Shown here: in pieces, positions 41,630-52,595 of the stretch
How the letters are laid out: each line of letters starts with the position of its first letter
Numbering within the stretch: position 1 is the stretch's first letter
Assembly: GCA_027943245.1 (NCBI GenBank)
Contig: JANDJZ010000225.1
Coordinates: 1 to 64,000 of the forward strand
Origin: Acanthamoeba sp. SK_2022b
Taxonomy: Eukaryota; Discosea; Longamoebia; Acanthamoebidae
DNA: 64,000 bases
Reading direction: 5' to 3'
The notes under the pieces: model-generated
The model's input: the letters and a program-made list of their open reading frames with translations, nothing else
What the model was told of the DNA's origin: nothing
Database searches by the model: none
Position numbers and translations under genes: made by a program

Positions 41630-41796
41630 CTTCACGAGTTAGCGGAGCGGAGGAGTGAGGTCGGTGTTGATCACGGCAAAGACAAGAAAATCAAAAAAAA
41701 GGCCACCAGCAAAAAAGTAAACGACACGTTCCCACATAAATCCCTGTTTATTTTAATATTAGATAAATATTTAATCGTTACTGCCGTTCACCAAGG

Positions 41797-43835
41797 TCAC
41801 GATCGTGTACCCTTGACGGGTACCCGTCGGGCCGTGTTTCCCGGCGAAGCCGTGTTTGGCGCCAAGCCAACGTTGGCCGACGCCTTGGACCGCTTGGCCT
41901 TGGGCGAAGCGCCGGTCGAAGCGGAGGGCAAGAGCAGGTTCTTGAGCGGTACGGCGCTGAAGCCGAGCACAATGCCAGCGGCGAGCATGATGAGCTCCTT
42001 CCCTCCGACCCGGCGTCCCTTCTCGGCTTCTCCTTCTGAAACCGAGCCGGCCTCGTCGAGCTTGTGCTTCTCGAGCAGCTGCGTGAGGTTCTCCTCGGGG
42101 AGGGCCTCCTTGCTCTTCGTGCTCTTCTTGGCCGCGTCGGCAACGGTGTCCTTCTCGAAGCAGATCTCGGCTCCGCAAGCTTCGTACCAGTTGGGCGACG
42201 CGCTCTGCCGGAGCAGTTGCTCAAAGTCGGCGAACCCGCAGTGGCCGTCTGCCTGGCAGCCCGGAAGGCCCAGAGGCTCGCCGTTGTAGACCACCTTCAC
42301 GAAGGCCCGCTCGCCCGCGTGGTCATCCGGCCACGTATAGAGTTCGAACGCGAGGTAGGCCGCGAAGGGCGGAATCTCTGGAGGGACCACGAACGTGCGG
42401 AAAGGAGGGTCAGCCTCCGGAGGCGATCGCATGGACATACTGGTAGGAGGGGGAGGATTGGAGAACGCACGAAAGTGGGGGACGTTGAGAGCCGTGAGAA
42501 GAGCAAGGAGGGTCCCGTCGTGGGCCGAGAGCAGCACAAACTTGGGCGACTCCTTGGCGGGCTTCTCCGATGATGTGAGATGTGGTCGCATGGTGTTGAG
42601 AATCTCGTCAAAGACCTTGCCGCTGCCCAGGCTTCCCATCTCGCGTGTTGCATACTTTTGTCGCAGCTGATAAAGCGGTTGTCATGAGAGTCGGCCACAA
42701 CGCGATTGAATCATTCCGACCCAGCGGGCGGCCAGCATAGGAAAGGTAACCCACATACCACCCACTCGCCCGTTGACTTGATCGTTTCCAAGTGCTCCAT
42801 GGGGAATCCGTCGACCGTTTGCTTGCGGTGAATGATCTCCTGCTTGAGCAGCGTCGCCAAGCTGGTAAAATGCTTCAGCCCGAGCTCGGCGCCAAAGATC
42901 GTGGACAGATTCGCCCTCAGCTCCGCCGTCTTTTCCTCCATCTCTTTCCACTCGGATCTGGGGGTAGCGGCGTGAGACGGGAGGCCATGCCCAGAGACGG
43001 GAGAGGAGGAGAGCTACAAGCGTGTCACTTACCCCTGTTTCACCGAATGCTGCATGTCCTTGATGCGCGGGCAGTTCTTGTAGGCATAGAGCACGATGTC
43101 CTGGTGCTTGGCGAAGGCGTGGATAGGCACCGGCTGAAGACCTCCCGGCAGCCGCTTCGCTCCATCCGTGGGCGGATAGAAGCCATGCATGAAGCTCTGA
43201 CCGTTGCATGCATAAGTTGATGTGAGACGCCATACCGCGTCCGCAACGCACTCGATGCGATGGCATACCTGTGCGCTCATCAAGGTGCGTTCTTTGCTGG
43301 TCGAACGCACGTAGACCTCGTTCCCTCGGTACTCGGAGCTGACGAGGCCATGCTCCTCGACGTACCGCTTCCTGAACATCTGGCCGAGCTCGTAGTGCTG
43401 CTCCATCCCCTGTGTGACTCGTCAGTGGCAGACAGTGGGATGACGTCATCGGGCAAGTCAAGGCCAGGGAGAAGGCCGTACGAGCCATGTGAGCTGTCCC
43501 AACCCCTCGGGCCACACGCTTTTGGTGTTGGGAAACGTCTTGATGGGCGTCCTGGAGAAGGAAGCGGGAGGGTCAAGACACTGCCACGTGAATCTCAACT
43601 GGGTATTGGTGCACCTGTCGCCGTGGCGGGTGATTACGAGGGCAGACCGAAGCACGGGACCGGCTGCAACAGGCGGAATGGGATGAGGGTGGGCCAATTC
43701 ATCAATGGCAGGTGTGATTGATGCAAAGGAGGATTGAAGGAGCAGAAGGAGCACAAAGGAAAGCAGTGTGCAGATGGCAGATGCAAGAAAATGCGTGCGC
43801 GGGGGTCGATGATGGCGGAGAGCGGGAAGGGCCAT
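41797..43835 (-). CDS. Membrane-anchored histidine acid phosphatase
   Basis: Histidine phosphatase clade 2 enzyme. The N-terminal hydrophobic segment (FLASAICTLLSFVLLLLLQS) acts as signal or anchor. The phosphohistidine motif is ITRHGDRC and the proton donor motif is SAHDGTLLALL. Between them come QHYELGQMFRKRYVEEHG and YRGNEVYVRSTSKERTLMSAQ, typical of lysosomal/prostatic-type acid phosphatases. A second hydrophobic segment near the C-terminus (LIMLAAGIVLGFSAVPL) is followed by a basic Ser/Ala tail ending VKGTRS. The ATG at 43835 is chosen; the frame extends upstream only without ATG. RHGDR rather than RHGAR suggests the substrate may differ from classic acid phosphatases. Confidence 0.88.
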
Positions 43836-44149
43836 GGTGCAGAGGTAGTTGACAAAAATCAAGTACGCGGGCAGCGTAGCCCCAAGGAGCGCAACCCCGA
43901 AGAAGAAGCCACGGACCTGCCAAGCATGGGTTCTGGTTTCCGCTCAGGTCGGAAAGAAAAAAATTGCAGCCCCTTCCAGCTCAAAATCTCGTACATAACC
44001 CAAATTTTAGAAAATCGGGCAGTGAACGTTCAGGCTGGGCTGCAGAATTGGAGCACCGACTGGTGGCGGGGTTGAGAAAGAGGGGGGGGGGGGTTGGCGG
44101 GACGTGAACGTGAAGAGAGGTTAAAAACAGAAAAGGTGGATTCTTATGT
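43836..44149. other. Intergenic region between acid phosphatase and LRMDA-like genes
   Basis: Promoter/leader of the phosphatase gene and 3' region of the next minus-strand gene, with a G run near 44085-44095. No gene was seen. Confidence 0.5.
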
Positions 44150-45230
44150 TTACAAGTCCTCGTTGAGGATAAACCTGTTGCCCTCCGATTGCCGTCCCAC
44201 ATACACCTGCACAAGTGACACGCAAGTGAGCCAGGTGAGCCAGTGCGACGTGAGATGAGCGCGCAACACATACAAGCGAAGGGACCGGCATACGTATTTC
44301 GTCTTGGTGAAGGAGGCGCCCCCGGTCTTTTCGAGCGGGCGGAGCTCATCGGGGAGGGCCTTGATGTTTTCGGCGTCTGGGTCAGCTTCGGGGGTCTGCT
44401 TGTAGGCCTCCTCCTTGGGTCGGACGACAATGCCCGTCAGGTGGCCCACTCGCTTGGCCTCGTTCCTCTCCCAATCCGTGACGGGCGACGAGTCGAGAAA
44501 CTTGAGGGTCGGGATGCGGTAGACCACAAAGATCCTGTTTGTGGGCCACCAAGTTATGTCAGACCAGATCATACCACGACCCTCCCCCTGCACTAGCAGT
44601 ACACTACTGAGCGAAGAGAGCAGAGGAGGCTCACCTGTAGCGCCTGTAGTCGTCCTGATCCTTGCCGGTGAGCTCGTTGGGACAGGCGGGGTTCTTGAGC
44701 AGGCTGAGGAACGTGAGGCTCGGAAAGGCCTTGGCGACCAGCGGCAGGAAGACCTCGAGGTTCTCGATCTGCTCCACATTGGCGCACAAATGGAGAATGG
44801 GAAATGAAGAGTGGAGAGCAGTAACGGGTTAGCACTTACGCAAAGTACAACAGCACCGGGCACGGAGACGATGCACTTGGAAAAAAGAACGGAAGCGCAT
44901 ACGTTGTTGCTGTTCAGGCTGAGGGTGCGGAGGCTGGGAATGGAGGGAAGAACGGGGTCGTCCTCTATGTTGTTGTAGTCCAGCACCAGGGAGTCCAAAC
45001 TAGTGAAGTTGCCCAAGGCCGACAAATCGCTGCACGACGGGTCATGGTTCAGCAGTAAGAAAACGAAAGAAGGTAGTTTGTTGGGGGGGGGGATACCGAA
45101 TGCGATTGTAGCTGAGATCGAGCCGCTTGGCCTTGTCGCCGTACTGCTGGGCAAGGCTGGTGGGCATTTCCTCGAGATCTTGCCCCACCACAGACAAATG
45201 CTGCTCGCTCTCCGTGTAGCTCGCCTCCAT
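44150..45230 (-). CDS. LRMDA: LRMDA-like leucine-rich repeat protein
   Basis: A small LRR protein. It starts MEASYTESEQHLSVVGQDLE, with repeats AKRLDLSYNRIR, LDSLVLDYNNIEDDPVLP, LRTLSLNSNNIENL and LTFLSLLKNPACPNEL. A cap segment DDYRRYRIFVVYRIPTLKFL follows. The C-terminus TKYVYVGRQSEGNRFILNED matches the conserved end of LRMDA (C10orf11), the human protein mutated in oculocutaneous albinism type 7 and linked to Rab32/38 and endosomal recycling. The order VVGQDLxE, LRRs, RYR-FVVYR, YVGxxSEGNRF is the same. A likely 5' UTR intron ends just before the ATG. Stop TAA at 44150-44152. In an amoeba its role would be in endosome/lysosome trafficking, which is inference. Confidence 0.87.
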
Positions 45231-45454
45231 TTCACTAAAACCAAAATGAAAATTTTAAAATGAAAAAATTGCTTGTGCTCGATGACATGTTGGTGCCCAA
45301 GAGCGTGTACAGCAGAACAAAAAGTGCAAGAGCAGAGTTTACCTTCACGAATTGATGTGCAGCTCAATGTAGTGGCCTAGATGAGGAGTCGAATTTTCGC
45401 ACACAATAAACAGCAATTTATTGGGCATAATAGAAACCACCAGAAGTTGGTAGT
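45231..45454. other. Gap between ELP4 stop and LRMDA-like start
   Basis: Contains TTTATT at 45418-45423 (AATAAA on the minus strand), a likely ELP4 poly(A) signal about 30 nt past the stop. It also holds a proposed 5' UTR intron of the LRMDA-like gene (about 45236-45343). Confidence 0.5.
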
Positions 45455-47666
45455 TCAGAAGTCGAGAGGGCTGGCCGCCTTGTTTGGCCCAGGTGCGCAC
45501 AGGAGCCCGGACGACGTGGTTGCTGCACACAACGATATGGTTGTTGGCGTGGGGCACAGTCCTTAAGGATGAAAAGAGCGTGTAACAGGCACAGGTACCT
45601 TTGGGCTTCCCCGCAGGCTTGGCATCCCCGGTGGCGCCTGAGCGGTCGGTCTCCGGTGGCAAGTGGATCTCTTCGATCCTGAACGTGCGCCTCCTGCACA
45701 CGATAGCCACATCGAGTGACGAGTGAGCGAGAACGGTGCCCAATCAGGTAGAGAGCCGCTAGAGGCAAACCTCATCTGGAAAAGATAGGTATGCGCATCG
45801 GGGACGTGGCCCCAGACCAAGGAGTTGAGTCGTGGTAGCTTTCGCAGGTAGAACAGCCCACTGTAGTCTTTGAAGGCTTCACCCGCCACATCTCCACTGC
45901 CTGTCGAGGGCGCCCATCTCGCTGGGTAAGCCTGCTGCAGTTTGTACGCGAGTAGCGCGTACCTTTGAACGAGTGGAGAGCGACGACGCTGTCGGCTATA
46001 TGGCGCAGCTTGGCCAACAGGGAGGGAGCGAAGAGATGCGACGGAATCTGTGTGCCCCTCCCCCACGAGCCAGTCAGTTTTCCGTCGGGCCGTGCAAAGA
46101 CGAGATTCTGGCGAAGGGGTACCGTGACAATGCACACGGCGAGAGAAGAACGGAGCAGACCCTTAAGCGCATGGAGAAATTGAACCAAGTGGCGCGCTTC
46201 CTGTGTAGGCAGCAAGCTGTTAGGATAAGTGGATCGCTTATTGTAGGAACGGTCTCTCATGTGCATTGATCGCGCAACGTACATCGTTGGCCTGGTCACT
46301 CGAGACCCAGGAGGGCGATCCCAGGGAATGGATGGCCACGCGGGTGACGTTGAGGTCCTTCTTCTCCCCACCGGCAAGACCGCCGCTACAAACATTCAGT
46401 GTAAGAACACGAAAGCATGTTGCAGCACCAACGCCCAATGAAGCAACTAGCGATGAGGCAAGCGGCACCACCGGGCACCTTTTGACGAGAGACTGGCGCA
46501 AAGATTGGAAAAAGTGTCGGTATTTGGCTCCGGGCACGAATCCCTCTGGTGGCCGAAGTTGGATGGCGTCACAGGTCTCTAGTTTCTCCTGTGCGGCCAG
46601 TGTCAGTTGCAAGTCACATACACTCCATGGGTTAATAAAGCAGACGCGTATGTTATTTGCCTTGTTAATGAGCTCCTTGACGTCGTCCGGCTTCATGGGG
46701 CGCGAAAGGTCAAACGTATGACAAAAGGGTCGCAGTTTGCGGGCTGTGGATAGATTGTCAGGCTTCAGAGCTGCACTTGCAAACAACAGAATGGGCAAAA
46801 GCGACAATGCTTACATGAGGTGCGGGTGAGACTGGATGAGGACGAGGTCTGCACACACGTATGTGAGGCAGGTTGCTTCTGGGCAGCTGTCGCAACGCGC
46901 AGGCGAGTCAAATCGTACAGATGGTGCCTTGGTCCGTGGTTGTGGCACGCCGGCGTCGCCCTCCTTCAAATACTTCTGATACTGCCAAGCGATCTTCAGG
47001 TCTTCTTCGTGTTGCTGTTCTCGGTGAATATCATGGACGGTAAGTCGTTAAGAGCAAACGAGTGTGTAAGCAGAAGCGGACCTTCTCCGCGTCGTCTTCA
47101 ACCGGCAGCGCCTCCACACGCGAGGGCAAGCTGTCCGCAAGCGCTCGTGCGCTCGGATCACCAGATGCGATCACCACCTGTGTGAACACCGTCAGGGCAC
47201 AGCACTCGCTCGTGACCACAGAGCAGCGGCGGATACGTGGTGGGCACAGGCCAAGCCCTCGGCGGCAAAGTATTTGAGGAGAGTGCGGGCATGGGCGGTG
47301 CGCACGTCCTCTTCGATCAGCAGCAGGGTGCCCACTCCTACCCCGCCGCCCAACACCTCTGGCGAGCCGTACAGGCAGGCGAAGTGATAAGAGAGTCGCA
47401 AGCCTGAATGCTCTGAGCAGGATACGAACCATCGAGGTCATGAAGGCCAGTAGAAGCCAGAAGCTGGCCATTGTGCACTGACGGCCGAGTTCCAGGTACG
47501 CTCGGCAGGGCTAGTACAGACCCCAGTTATTCCCTTGCACCTTCCTCAAAGGTGGTGGTTCGCCCGTACCGGCAGAAGTAGTTGTAGATGCACCTCCACC
47601 CCTGCCACCGCGGGTCATGCGCGTGAAGCTCGTGGCACCACGGGCTCCTCCTCTCGCCTGCTCCAT
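45455..47666 (-). CDS. ELP4: Elongator complex protein 4 (ELP4)
   Basis: A RecA-fold subunit of the Elp4-5-6 ring of Elongator, which modifies wobble uridines in tRNA. The start at 47666 reads MEQARGGARGATSFTRMTRG. Exon joins give GTRPSVHNGQLLASTGLHDL, then DEVLGGGVGVGTLLLIEED, LLKYFAAEGLACAHHV, KIAWQYQKYL, VAIHSLGSPSW, FLHALKGLLRSSLAVCIVTV, IADSVVALHSFKGT, DYSGLFYLRKLPRLNSLVWG and RRTFRIEEIHLPPE, in the ELP4 order. The protein ends SPLDF, close to the HLDF end of animal ELP4, with TGA at 45455-45457. Ten or so exons. It precedes the LRMDA-like gene on the same strand. Confidence 0.93.
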
Positions 47667-48072
47667 CTTTCTTTTTCTTATGAACCCAGCTTTTCTCCAT
47701 TTAATTCTTTTGGCTTTTCCTGTACTTGAAGCCGTCCCATAAACTCATCGTGGCCCTGCGCTCCCCCCCCCCCCCATTGTGGCTCACAACCACAGTGGCC
47801 CCCGCTTTCGTCTCTCCCACACCGGAGAAGGGAAACACAGGCCGCCTCCAATTCAACCAAAGGAAAACACCAGGCCCGCCAGGATTGCCCACCTTCGGCT
47901 GCAATAGGTGGCAAGAGGAAGGAGATGATGGTGTGTAGAATGTTGTACTGTTTGTGTTGTAAAAGGGTAAAGCGGATACGACGGCAAAGTGCTGTTGGCA
48001 ACAGGGACCAAGCATAGAAGAGTGCGCCACCGAGAAGTGGGAGGAGAGAGAGAGAGAGAGAAAGGGCATAGG
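47667..48072. other. Intergenic region between ELP4 and the SNX3-like gene
   Basis: Holds a run of C near 47766-47776 and a GA-rich tract near 48044-48062. No coding region was supported. Confidence 0.5.
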
Positions 48073-48697
48073 TTAGGCGAACTGCTTGAACCGGTCCTCA
48101 GAGGGGTCCTGGAGGAAGGAGTGGAGGGCCGGTTCGAATCTGCAGATGACGTGGTTGGAGACGCTGTTGATGAAGATCTCGAGACCCTTCCTCCTCTCCT
48201 CGATGAAGGCGTCCTCGAAACGGCCGGGACCGAAGAGCGAGCCAAAGTTGTCGCCAGGCAGGTTGGGAATGGTGCCGCCCTTCTTCTTGCCCTTGGGGCT
48301 TTCCTCCATCTTCTTCTTGAGGTGATTCCTCAGCCACACGAAGTCACTGTACCGCCGCCTCACCTGTAAGTGGGTGTCCTTATACTCCGGGAAGGACGTC
48401 TGTCGAATGCGGGCACGCATGCAGCGGTCAGCAATACGAAACAAGTTATATTGAGCAAAGAGACAGAGGAAGAGTACGTCAGTGGTGATGAGGTAGCTGG
48501 TGTGCGACTTCTTGCCGTTCACTTCATGAGTAATCTGCACGAGATTGCACTGTAAGAAACCGTGCTCGCAACGCAGAGAAGAGACAAGAGGAAGGAAGTA
48601 CCGGATCGGTAATAGTGATAGTGATGTACTCGGGTTCTTGGTAGTCGCCCTCTACGCGGTTCTTGCGGGGAGCGTCATCCCGTTCGTTCCTGATCAT
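48073..48697 (-). CDS. SNX3: SNX3-like PX-domain sorting nexin
   Basis: A small PX-only protein. Exon 1 reads MIRNERDDAPRKNRVEGDYQ then EPEYITITITDP. The following exon gives ITHEVNGKKSHTSYLITTD. The PX core has VRRRYSDFVWLRNHLKK, the PI3P-contact RRYSDF motif. IPNLPGDN and FIEERRKGLEIFINSVSNH follow, and it ends EDRFKQFA. SNX3/Grd19 binds PI3P on early endosomes and helps retromer recycle cargo. The length matches PX-only SNX3/12 proteins. The LPG segment carries an insertion (KGKKKGG). Confidence 0.86.
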
Positions 48698-50406
48698 TTT
48701 TTTTTATACTGTAATTGCAGATAGACGTGACTAAATTGCGGTCGAATTAATCTAACCATGCCATAGACCGAACGGATACTACAAATGTCATTGCATTCCG
48801 TAAAATGCAAACGAAACGAACGTGTTAAAATGAAAAAATTAGAATGAAATCGGAAGGTGGATTACTCGCTCAGCAATTGCGATTTCGAATGCGGGTGAGG
48901 CGTTTTGCATGTGCGAATGCTCTAATAGAAGGCAGGATGGGGTTGTACCTTAGCCACCCAGATGCGCGCCACACTAAGCGAGAAAAGTATGTGGAAGGAA
49001 CGTGAGCAAACAGGAAATTCGGGGGCACCAAGTAGACAGCAGCACTACCCGCCCTTTTGCTTCTGTTGATACTTGTTGCATAACACTTACAATTCAGATC
49101 ACATCTTGCTATATGTGCAGGAGTTGTACAATTTGGAAGAAGAGTCAAGTGTAGCACCCATGTGTTGGGTCTGTAATAACAATGCCATAAGTGATGGGCT
49201 GATCCAGCCAATTCACTCAACCTGCTGTAGTCAAGCACATGGCTCCTGACACAACACTCCATGCGTGGTTAGACCTAGGCATCTATAAACTACAGAACCC
49301 ACCAAGGACACCAGCAGAGCCAACATCCATCAAACATGTGGAGTGGGAACTTCTCTTTGGTTGGTGACTGGAAGATCACTGCCTGCACCAAAGGCTTCCT
49401 TCTAAACACTACTGGCTACAGTAAACCCCCCCCCCCCCTAGGAGAGGGCAAGCTTCACATGCACATCAGCTGACCTCCTGCTCACTAACTCTTCACATGG
49501 TGGCCTTCTTGAGCAAGGACAGCTGGTTGGTATGGCCAGTACTTCCCTATTTGAATGTGAGTGTAGTAATTACCTCCCTACGCTGTATACTTCATGTGTT
49601 GTCATAATGCATTTGTGATCACTCTCAAATAGGCCATTACCTCAAAGAGGGATCTTTCTTCAAGAAATTCACAGGAACAAGATGCATTTTGCCTGACATG
49701 TTTGGCTAAGTCCTAGTAATAAGTGATAGACAGAGATTGGCCAAGCTTGGAAGAACTAGCCAAGGTTTTTCCTTTCTTTGGCTCCAGCATGACTTCTTCC
49801 CCCGAAAACCATCCTAAATATCTCACCTGCCCAGACCGTCACCAGCCACCCAACATGCCATCCTGCCACATCCGGCTCTTCATTCCCTTCGCGCTGTACC
49901 TGCCCACACCCGCCTCCCTTTGATTTTGAATTCTGTAAACCACAGATTTGCAAGCACCTTGATGGAGAGAGATGAAAGCCAAGCCGAACCCACACAACCA
50001 CCTCACACAACAGCACCGCCCTCACGACCCACTGCTCCTCCACTCCAACACCCTGGCGCACCCACCCACGAAGAACGTCTCGAACACCTCCGCCTTAAAT
50101 ACCCACACCGGTAGCTCCACACAACCCCGCCCTCAACCACTCACTTTCCCTGGCAGTCCTTTCTGCTCCCCCTCCCACTGCTCCAGCTCCTGGGAAGCTG
50201 CACTGCTAGTTGACTGACGGTAGTGGCGCGTGTATGCACACTACAGCTATGCGCGACGGCACGAGCCGCGACGAGAGGAGTGGATCGGAGCGACGCCTTT
50301 CGCCGTATCGCCCCCCCCCCCCGATCAATACCTCACCTTTGGGTCACAACTTAAGCGGTCCGTGGCGTGTTGGTAGGCGCTGGACTCGTGGCTGTTCACG
50401 GGGGCG
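48698..50406. other. Gene-poor, lower-GC stretch
   Basis: About 1.7 kb with shorter frames and lower GC than the rest of the window. No family was recognised. It includes a run of C at about 49427-49438 and another near 50310-50320. One short plus frame (ATG 49962 to TAG 50112-50114) reads MERDESQAEPTQPPHTTAPP and ends RLEHLRLKYPHR. It looks protein-like but is unsupported. No terminal repeats or transposase motifs were seen. Confidence 0.5.
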
Positions 50407-50731
50407 ATGATGATCAGCTTGCTGAAGTCGTTCGTGCGGCTCATCACCTTCCATACGGTGCTGGTCACCGGCCTCGCCGTGGGATCCACCCTCATGTGTT
50501 TCTACCTCGATCTCACCACAGACATGCCCATCTCCCTTCTCGCCTCTGCTATCATTTTCCCTATTTCCTTCGGGTGCGCACACACATTCGCACGCATTCG
50601 CACACATTCCTCCTCACCGTTTCCATCAACACGACAGCATCAATTACGCATTTCAGAGGCGCGAGCGCTGCTTCATGACGATGGCGTCGCTCAAGTCCTC
50701 CGCGATCGCTCTTTACCAATGCCACCGGTAG

Positions 50732-50792
<61 letters not shown>

Positions 50793-52291
50793 CACCCGCA
50801 TGCTCCGGCGGGCTTGAGCGGTGAGCGATTGGAAGCCAGAATTCTCGGTGAGGCCGGACTGATTAGGTGATCGCAGGGAGTGGGACTCAGAGGCCACGTG
50901 GCAGGAAGAGCGACATCGGCGAGAGATGATGGAGCAGGACGCTCGTGGTAGAGAGGCGGGGCCCGCGCTCCGGCTGGAAGGGGCCGAGAGGGAAGAGGTC
51001 GCAGAGCATGGTAGCGCTGCGGTTCACCAGTCTCCCCCCCCCAGGCGCGTCCCAACTGACACTTGTACGTGTGCTGGCAGGCACAGTGGACGAGCAGTCG
51101 GGCAGTAGCACTATCCCTTCGACGCTCGACCATAGAAGCAGAGTCGAGCACCAAATAGTGCGTTGCGCGTTGATTTTGTTGTCAGAAAGGGTGCGCACTG
51201 ACGTGGCTGTCCTTTGGCGCACTTCAGGCTGCTGAGGTCAAGGAGGATCTCATTCGGTACAATATCGAGTGTAGCTTCGGATCGCTACGTTGCGTCCTTG
51301 TAGACTCATAACGCATGTGTGTACGCGTGTTGCGACCGCGTTCACACAGGCTCTTCAAGGAGGTCAAGCTCTACCTCACGCACAAAGGCGGTCTCGATTC
51401 GCTCTTCCGTATCTACACCCTCTTCGATGAGCTCTGGTACGCTCGTGCCCCGCGGATGTGATAGCTGAAGGCGCGAGATGTTGACGCAGCAGCCGTCTCT
51501 CCCGGTCAGGGTGAAGCAGGAGGACCTGCGAAAGAGACATGAGTGGGTGCGCAGTGTTATCAGCCGTCCGGCGCAGTACCACAGGTTTCATTCGGCCCAC
51601 CTTGGCAGTTGGATCGCTCCCTCGCTCCCTCGTTTTCTTGTGCAAAAGTCGCCCACTGGTAACACTCCCTGTCCACGGTGCAGGTACATGATGAACGATT
51701 TTGAGAACTTGAAGCTCATTCACGACTTCCGCACGGCCTCCACGCTGCGAGGCTACGGCTTCGTCTTCCTTACCATAGCGCCCGTGCTATTGGGCCCCTA
51801 TGTACGCGCTCCTCCCCCGATCACTACCCCAGGTGTATTCGCTAACTTGCACGCCACGGCCTCCAGTTTGCGTGGTACGGTGACAACTACGGCCTGTGGG
51901 CCGGCGTGTTCATTTCTGTGTTCTCGAGGTATGCCGCCCCAAGTAAATATCTCGTGCACACCAAGGCCTACTTCTCGCTCATTGCCCTCTTACCAACCGC
52001 AGCGCCCTCTTGCTCACGTTGTACAAAATTCAAGGTAAGCGCTCCGCATTGATTGATAGTTGTGCGTTGCAGGCGTGACCCACCCTCACCTGTATCCCCC
52101 CCCCCCATACTTCTCGCCATCCAACCACCCGGTTGCAGAGTATGTTGAAGACCCTTTTGTACGTTCCTCACTTGCTTATCTATCGTAGATCCCTCACCAC
52201 TCACAGACTTCACGCACACGTTATCATGCAGGGCGGGCCAGATGGGATCAACGCGGACATGATGCTCGAGGTGGGCCACCACATGTTCTGA
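50407..52291 (+). CDS. Bestrophin-like (UPF0187-type) membrane protein, exon structure partly unresolved
   Basis: Exon 1 (50407-50573) reads LLKSFVRLITFHTVLVTGLA, then MCFYLDLTTDMPISLLASAI. It joins in frame to 50638 (INYAFQRRERCFMTMASLK). Later exons give EVKEDLIRYNIE, LFKEVKLYLTHKGGLDSLFR, VKQEDLRKRHEWVRSVISR, MMNDFENLKLIHDFRTASTL, GYGFVFLTIAPVLLGPY, and a C-terminus YVEDPFGGPDG ending EVGHHMF. Early hydrophobic helices, INYAFQRRE and the terminal EDPFGG recall bestrophin-like anion-channel families. The segment from 50.73 to 51.23 kb, with a long AC repeat, could not be joined in phase with confidence; a small exon may be missed. Function is therefore tentative. Confidence 0.5.
50734..50790 (+). 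repeat. (CA)n microsatellite
   Basis: About 28 CA units a few bases after a GTAGCT donor in the bestrophin-like gene. Confidence 0.97.
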
Positions 52292-52595
52292 GCTCGGGTG
52301 TTGTCTGCTTCGTTCACTGATAAAAAGGAGTTTATTGATCGGCATGCGGAAAGACGGGAGGAGGAGGAGGAGGGGGGCGACAATGATCATAGTGGATGCG
52401 TAGAAGGGTATTTACATAGCGCCCTCGCACACACGATGAAAAAGCATGAAGAGGAGAGGGTTCGAGAGGAGCGGGAGCCGTGGCTGCAGTGTTGGAGGTG
52501 GAGGAGGTGGTGGTAGAGAGGTCTCGATTGGGGAAGGGGCGGTGTGGAATATGATCCCCAGGTGGTCGAATGCGCAGAGAAGCGGGGAAGGGATC
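52292..52595. other. Convergent intergenic region
   Basis: 3' ends of the bestrophin-like gene (+) and Rab5 (-), with GGAGGA-rich sequence. No gene was seen. Confidence 0.5.

Noticed and set aside
48128..48140. GGTTCGAAT sequence resembling a tRNA B-box
   Set aside because: It lies inside the PX-domain coding exon and no cloverleaf or A-box was found around it. No tRNA gene could be supported in the window.
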